A DNA stretch of 10,829 nucleotides, from contig JAAYJJ010000051.1 of NCBI GenBank assembly GCA_012522985.1, positions 1-10,829 of the forward strand, read 5' to 3'. Position 1 is the stretch's first letter. Every line of letters starts with the position of its first letter. Below, piece after piece: positions 8,806 through 10,829 of the stretch. The translations under genes were made by a program, and so were the position numbers. The DNA comes from Aliarcobacter butzleri. GTDB lineage: Bacteria; Campylobacterota; Campylobacteria; Campylobacterales; Arcobacteraceae. The notes under the pieces are model-generated. The model was not told where the DNA came from and ran no database searches. It saw only the letters and a list, made by a program, of their open reading frames with translations.

Positions 8806-8829
8806 GGAAGTGAGCTTTTAAGCTCACTT
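8806..8829 (+). repeat. REP-like palindrome 1
   Basis: GGAA (8806-8809) followed by GTGAGCTT (8810-8817), loop TT, and AAGCTCAC (8820-8827); pairing extends to 10 bp through AA/TT outside the arms. It starts 8 nt after the aminotransferase stop codon, so it will also form a 3'-end hairpin in that mRNA, but no U run follows. Confidence 0.65.
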
Positions 8830-8837
8830 ACATGTCA

Positions 8838-8875
8838 AAAAAGCATCAAAAAACCTCGTAAAGCGGTTGCTTTTT
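8838..8875 (+). terminator. Probable bidirectional intrinsic terminator
   Basis: AAAAAGCA (8838-8845) pairs perfectly with TGCTTTTT (8868-8875), with an inner ACC/GGT pairing (8853-8855 with 8865-8867). The T run on the plus strand and the A run on the left arm let it act on both the aminotransferase transcript and the converging DapD-like operon. The internal loop is large, so the exact fold is uncertain. Confidence 0.5.
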
Positions 8876-8892
8876 GGGTGTTCGTACCATCA

Positions 8893-8914
8893 GGAAGTGA
8901 GACTTCAGTCTCAC
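8893..8914 (+). repeat. REP-like palindrome 2
   Basis: GGAA (8893-8896), arm GTGAGACT (8897-8904), loop TC, arm AGTCTCAC (8907-8914). It matches unit 1 in tetranucleotide and first five arm bases; the last arm bases differ on both sides in a compensatory way, as expected if the hairpin is what is conserved. Confidence 0.7.
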
Positions 8915-8917
8915 CAA

Positions 8918-8939
8918 GTGAGGTTGAAACCTCACCTCC
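8918..8939 (-). repeat. REP-like palindrome 3 (inverted relative to unit 2)
   Basis: Read on the minus strand: GGAG (8939-8936), arm GTGAGGTT, loop TC, arm AACCTCAC ending at 8918. It is separated from unit 2 by 3 nt and faces it tail to tail, giving a BIME-like pair. Confidence 0.7.
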
Positions 8940-8942
8940 AAG

Positions 8943-8986
8943 GTGACAATGTTGTACTTATACTCTCTTTGAGAATTGTCACTTCC
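8943..8986 (-). repeat. REP-like palindrome 4 with an expanded loop
   Basis: Read on the minus strand: GGAA (8986-8983), arm GTGACAAT (8982-8975), then TC as in the other units but followed by about 22 extra nt, then the matching arm ATTGTCAC (8950-8943). The arms are still perfect across the extra sequence, so either an insertion entered the loop or this is a distinct longer hairpin. Confidence 0.6.
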
Positions 8987-9012
8987 TAAAGAAAAAATTT
9001 ATTTACTATGGT

Positions 9013-9034
9013 GGAAATAAGGTTTCAACCTTAC
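9013..9034 (+). repeat. REP-like palindrome 5 (degenerate)
   Basis: GGAA (9013-9016), arm ATAAGGTT, loop TC, arm AACCTTAC (9027-9034). Seven pairs are intact; the outer A/C mismatch would be repaired by a single A-to-G change to the consensus G, suggesting a decayed copy. Confidence 0.55.
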
Positions 9035-9087
9035 CTATTACAAAGTATAAGACAAGGCAAATATATTATCATGGTATGTACCCCTCC
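9031..9087 (-). other. Strong Shine-Dalgarno plus 13-codon ORF ending inside palindrome 5 (possible gene remnant)
   Basis: On the minus strand, 12 nt after the DapD-like stop, a near-perfect Shine-Dalgarno GGAGGGG (9087-9081) precedes ATG (9072) by 8 nt. The frame reads MIIYLPCLILCNR and stops at TAA (9033-9031), within the right arm of palindrome 5. Such a good start signal on so short an ORF may mark the beginning of a gene whose body was lost where the repeat array begins, or a genuine small peptide. The evidence is only position and spacing. Confidence 0.25.
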
Positions 9088-9098
9088 AAAAAAATCTC

Positions 9099-9809
9099 CT
9101 ACTCTCCTAAAAGCTTTTTACTTATATCTATAAGCTCATCATCTTGTGGGATAGTATGTGCTAGATATCTAGGAAGTTTACCTACCATATCGATATAAGG
9201 AAACTTACCAGTTAATTTAAGGCTTATTTCATTGGCTCTTAAGTAATCAAGCTCAACAGGTACATTGCTTATCCAAGCAACATTTTCAAGTATATCATAC
9301 ATATTTGATAAATTCACATCACCTTTTGATACTTTTTCTTGACTAATAGCACTTAATTTTAGATATATCGTCTCTACACTTAAGGGTTCTTTATCTTCAA
9401 ATATAAAAACAACCCTAAAATCATCTGCACCAAGCCCTAAATCTCTAGGTAAAGTAGCAAGTTGTGATACAAGTTGTACATTTTTGTGATTACTATTTTT
9501 TGCCTCAGGCAAATATGGTCTAAAAGACTCTATACAATAGGTTAAAAACTCATCACTTATAGTAAAAATCTGCTCACTTTTTGTACTATCTATCATATAT
9601 CCACTATGTATAAGTGCTTCCATAAAAATAGCTGCACTAGAAAAATTTTCATTCCAATTAAGTACAGGATAGGTAGCTTGAAGTACTTTATTTTGATTTA
9701 CTTGCCCTCTATTGATTCTTGCTATTCCAAAAGCCAATGGCCTTTTGTACCAAGGCTCTTTTTTTATCTGTTCTACTTTTAGTAAAAACTCCTCTTTTGT
9801 AAAAATCAT
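9099..9809 (-). CDS. DapD-like protein with only the N-terminal and middle domains (lacks the acyltransferase beta-helix)
   Basis: The 236-residue product resembles the first 240 or so residues of the roughly 400-residue tetrahydrodipicolinate N-succinyltransferase (DapD, lysine/diaminopimelate route) of Campylobacterota. Visible family segments: KRPLAFGIARINRGQVN (23-39), QATYPVLNWNENFSSAAIF (44-62), FRPYLPEAKNSNHKNVQLV (97-115, family usually GDSHKN), DDFRVVFIFED (129-139), SVETIYLKL (144-152), ENVAWISNVPVELDYLRANE (175-194) and GKLPRYLAHTIP (210-221). It then stops after SKKLLGE, exactly where full DapD enters the hexapeptide left-handed beta-helix that binds succinyl-CoA. No beta-helix coding is found in any frame of the next 300 bp. 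So it should not be a working succinyltransferase alone: a truncated paralogue, a decaying gene, or a repurposed domain. ATG at 9809 is chosen for its AAGGAG 6 nt upstream; an ATG at 9830 overlapping the previous stop is the alternative. Confidence 0.8.
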   Translation of the reverse strand: MIFTKEEFLLKVEQIKKEPWYKRPLAFGIARINRGQVNQNKVLQATYPVLNWNENFSSAAIFMEALIHSGYMIDSTKSEQIFTISDEFLTYCIESFRPYLPEAKNSNHKNVQLVSQLATLPRDLGLGADDFRVVFIFEDKEPLSVETIYLKLSAISQEKVSKGDVNLSNMYDILENVAWISNVPVELDYLRANEISLKLTGKFPYIDMVGKLPRYLAHTIPQDDELIDISKKLLGE

Positions 9810-9826
9810 CAAAGACTCCTTTTTTA

Positions 9827-10411
9827 TCATTTAGATATTTTAGCAAATATATCTTCAATAAAAGCTTTGATTTCAAGTTCACTCATAGATCCATCTAAAG
9901 CTCCACTTTTAACATCACTTTCATAAATTTTTATAAAATCACCATTATCTAAAAGTTCAAAAACAACAAAATGTGTACTAGAGTGATCTTTTATATCTAA
10001 AAGCTTTATATAATATCCATTTTCATCATATATCATAAAAGCTTTAGAGTTTTGATTAAGCTCTTCAAGTTTTGAAGGAATTACCCATTTTTTTATAAAC
10101 CAAGGAGCTGATGAGATATTTGCTAGTAGGACTATATTTAAATCATCTTTATTATGATACTTATTTAGATCCTTTAAAACTGCAATTGAGTCGTGATTGC
10201 TTACAAAAAGTAAATTACGTCTATTTGTTATAAATATATCCTCTTTTGATATCTCTTCTTTATCTCCAACTATTTTTATAATATTTGGAAAATATTGTAA
10301 ATTTGCACTTAGCTTATATTGTGTCAATTCTTGTTTTGGAGCTGTTACATATATAATCAATCCAAAAACCATCAATGTTAAAAGAGTTATTTTTAATATA
10401 TTTTTCATCAT
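9827..10411 (-). CDS. Membrane-anchored protein of unknown function, possibly a cysteine-less thioredoxin-like fold
   Basis: I do not recognise this 194-residue protein. It starts MMKNILKITLLTLMVFGLIIYV, a single N-terminal membrane segment or uncleaved signal, with the rest probably in the periplasm. The body alternates strands and helices: LLFVSNHDSIAVLKDLNKY (about 67-85), LNIVLLANISSAPWFIKKWV, KAFMIYDENGYYIKLLDI, THFVVFELLDNGDFIKIYES, then a C-terminal helix. That order resembles a thioredoxin/TlpA-like fold, but there is not one cysteine in the protein, so it cannot be a classical redox protein. ATG at 10411 overlaps the upstream stop (ATGATGA region) and is preferred over a GTG at 10423. 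Its stop overlaps or nearly abuts the DapD-like gene, placing it in the middle of a three-gene operon. Fold assignment is an inference of low certainty. Confidence 0.75.
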   Translation of the reverse strand: MMKNILKITLLTLMVFGLIIYVTAPKQELTQYKLSANLQYFPNIIKIVGDKEEISKEDIFITNRRNLLFVSNHDSIAVLKDLNKYHNKDDLNIVLLANISSAPWFIKKWVIPSKLEELNQNSKAFMIYDENGYYIKLLDIKDHSSTHFVVFELLDNGDFIKIYESDVKSGALDGSMSELEIKAFIEDIFAKISK

Positions 10412-10829
10412 TTTCTTACCCACCTTTTAAATAATCTATCACTTCTTATCTCTTCATTTATAGTTTTTTGATTTATTATATACTCTACTAAAATATTGGC
10501 TATATAAGGAGAGAGTACAAATCCTCTTCCACCTACTCCATTTAAGATAAAAAGATTATCTTTTTTAGTAAATCTATCCTCTTTTACCCTAGTGCCATGT
10601 TTTAGATATGGAAACTCTTTTAGTGTTTTTTCATCATCAATTATATCTCCTACTATAGGAAAATAGTCATAACTAGATGCTCTAGCCCCACCATAAGCTT
10701 CTAAAACCTCTAAATCATCAAGTTTGATTATATCATTTGCTAAGCTAAGAAGTTTTTGGGTATCTTCTAAGCACCCTGTAGGGCATTTATTACATATACT
10801 AAAATTAGGAAAAACATTTGATGTATCAC
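10408..10829 (-). CDS. C-terminal part of an MnmC-like FAD-dependent oxidoreductase (5' end outside window)
   Basis: The minus-strand frame is open from the right edge and ends at TGA 10410-10408, giving the last 139 residues of a protein. Motifs are those of the DAO superfamily as found in the FAD domain of MnmC, which acts on wobble-uridine modification (cmnm5s2U to nm5s2U) in tRNA: YGGARASSYDYFPIVGD, then LFILNGVGGRGFVLSPYIAN, and a terminal DRLFKRWVRK like the RxxxRW end of MnmC. The MnmC assignment rests on these short stretches; another DAO-family oxidoreductase is possible, and whether a methyltransferase domain is fused cannot be seen. A cysteine cluster, ICNKCPTGCLED, lies before the GGAR motif. 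The stop codon overlaps the start of the next gene, indicating an operon. Confidence 0.72.
   Translation of the reverse strand, partial: DTSNVFPNFSICNKCPTGCLEDTQKLLSLANDIIKLDDLEVLEAYGGARASSYDYFPIVGDIIDDEKTLKEFPYLKHGTRVKEDRFTKKDNLFILNGVGGRGFVLSPYIANILVEYIINQKTINEEIRSDRLFKRWVRK

Larger units (their letters stand above)
8799..9098. repeat. 300-bp convergent spacer filled with a REP/BIME-like palindrome array
   Basis: This gene-less stretch between the converging aminotransferase gene and the DapD-like ORF holds five palindromes that share one design: GGAA or GGAG, an 8-nt arm (consensus GTGAGNNT), a 2-nt loop (TC in four by design, one with extra sequence; TT in one), and the complementary arm. 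Units 1, 2 and 5 read on the plus strand, 3 and 4 on the minus strand. Units 2 and 3 meet tail to tail, the layout of BIMEs. Short hairpins with a fixed 5' tetranucleotide are the hallmark of REP elements mobilised by Y1-type REP-associated transposases (RAYTs); no such transposase is in the window. A separate terminator-like hairpin lies between units 1 and 2. Confidence 0.7.

Noticed and set aside
8597..8827. Minus-strand ORF of 76 codons at the end of the aminotransferase gene
   Set aside because: Antisense shadow; it begins inside palindrome 1 and has no family features.
8806..9034. CRISPR array
   Set aside because: The repeats are palindromes in both orientations with unequal spacing and variable arms, not near-identical direct repeats with regular spacers; no cas genes are present.
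8806..9034. Integron attC sites
   Set aside because: No RYYYAAC/GTTRRRY core pairs and no integrase; arms are too short with 2-nt loops.
10197..10430. Plus-strand ORF of 77 codons
   Set aside because: Antisense shadow of the membrane-anchored protein and the end of the oxidoreductase gene.

Overview
The window looks like a chromosomal segment of a Campylobacterota (epsilonproteobacterial) genome. It is very AT-rich, densely packed with start/stop overlaps, and its proteins (short NadB, THDPS_N/M-type DapD fragment, LptD, HemD, MnmC-like oxidoreductase) resemble that phylum. The genus cannot be fixed from sequence alone; a Sulfurimonas- or Arcobacter-like organism is my guess.

Layout. Positions 1-6897 are one long run of minus-strand genes. 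Read in transcription order they are: a 37-residue LptM-like lipoprotein (6897-6784), nadB, guaA and hemD, each overlapping the next by 4-11 nt; a 6S RNA gene (about 3149-2967) with its own -10 box; then purD, an RDD-family membrane protein and lptD, which runs off the left edge. This run combines NAD synthesis, GMP and IMP synthesis, heme synthesis and outer-membrane LPS export with the global RNA polymerase regulator 6S RNA. A 169-bp divergent spacer separates it from two plus-strand genes, a secreted glycine-zipper (YcfJ-like) protein and an aspartate aminotransferase-family enzyme (7067-8798).

From 8799 to 9098 lies a 300-bp convergent spacer. It holds five related palindromes of the form GGAR + 8-nt arm + 2-nt loop + 8-nt arm, in both orientations, like REP/BIME elements, plus a terminator-like hairpin. 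To the right is a minus-strand operon of three overlapping genes: the C-terminal end of an MnmC-like FAD oxidoreductase (entering from the right edge), a membrane-anchored protein with no cysteines, and a protein that matches only the N-terminal and middle domains of DapD. That last protein stops where the acyltransferase beta-helix should begin.

The points most worth a second look are the beta-helix-less DapD-like protein beside the palindrome array, the palindrome array itself, the tiny LptM-like lipoprotein coupled to nadB, and the 6S RNA with a predictable pRNA. I see no clear novel defence or mobile system.
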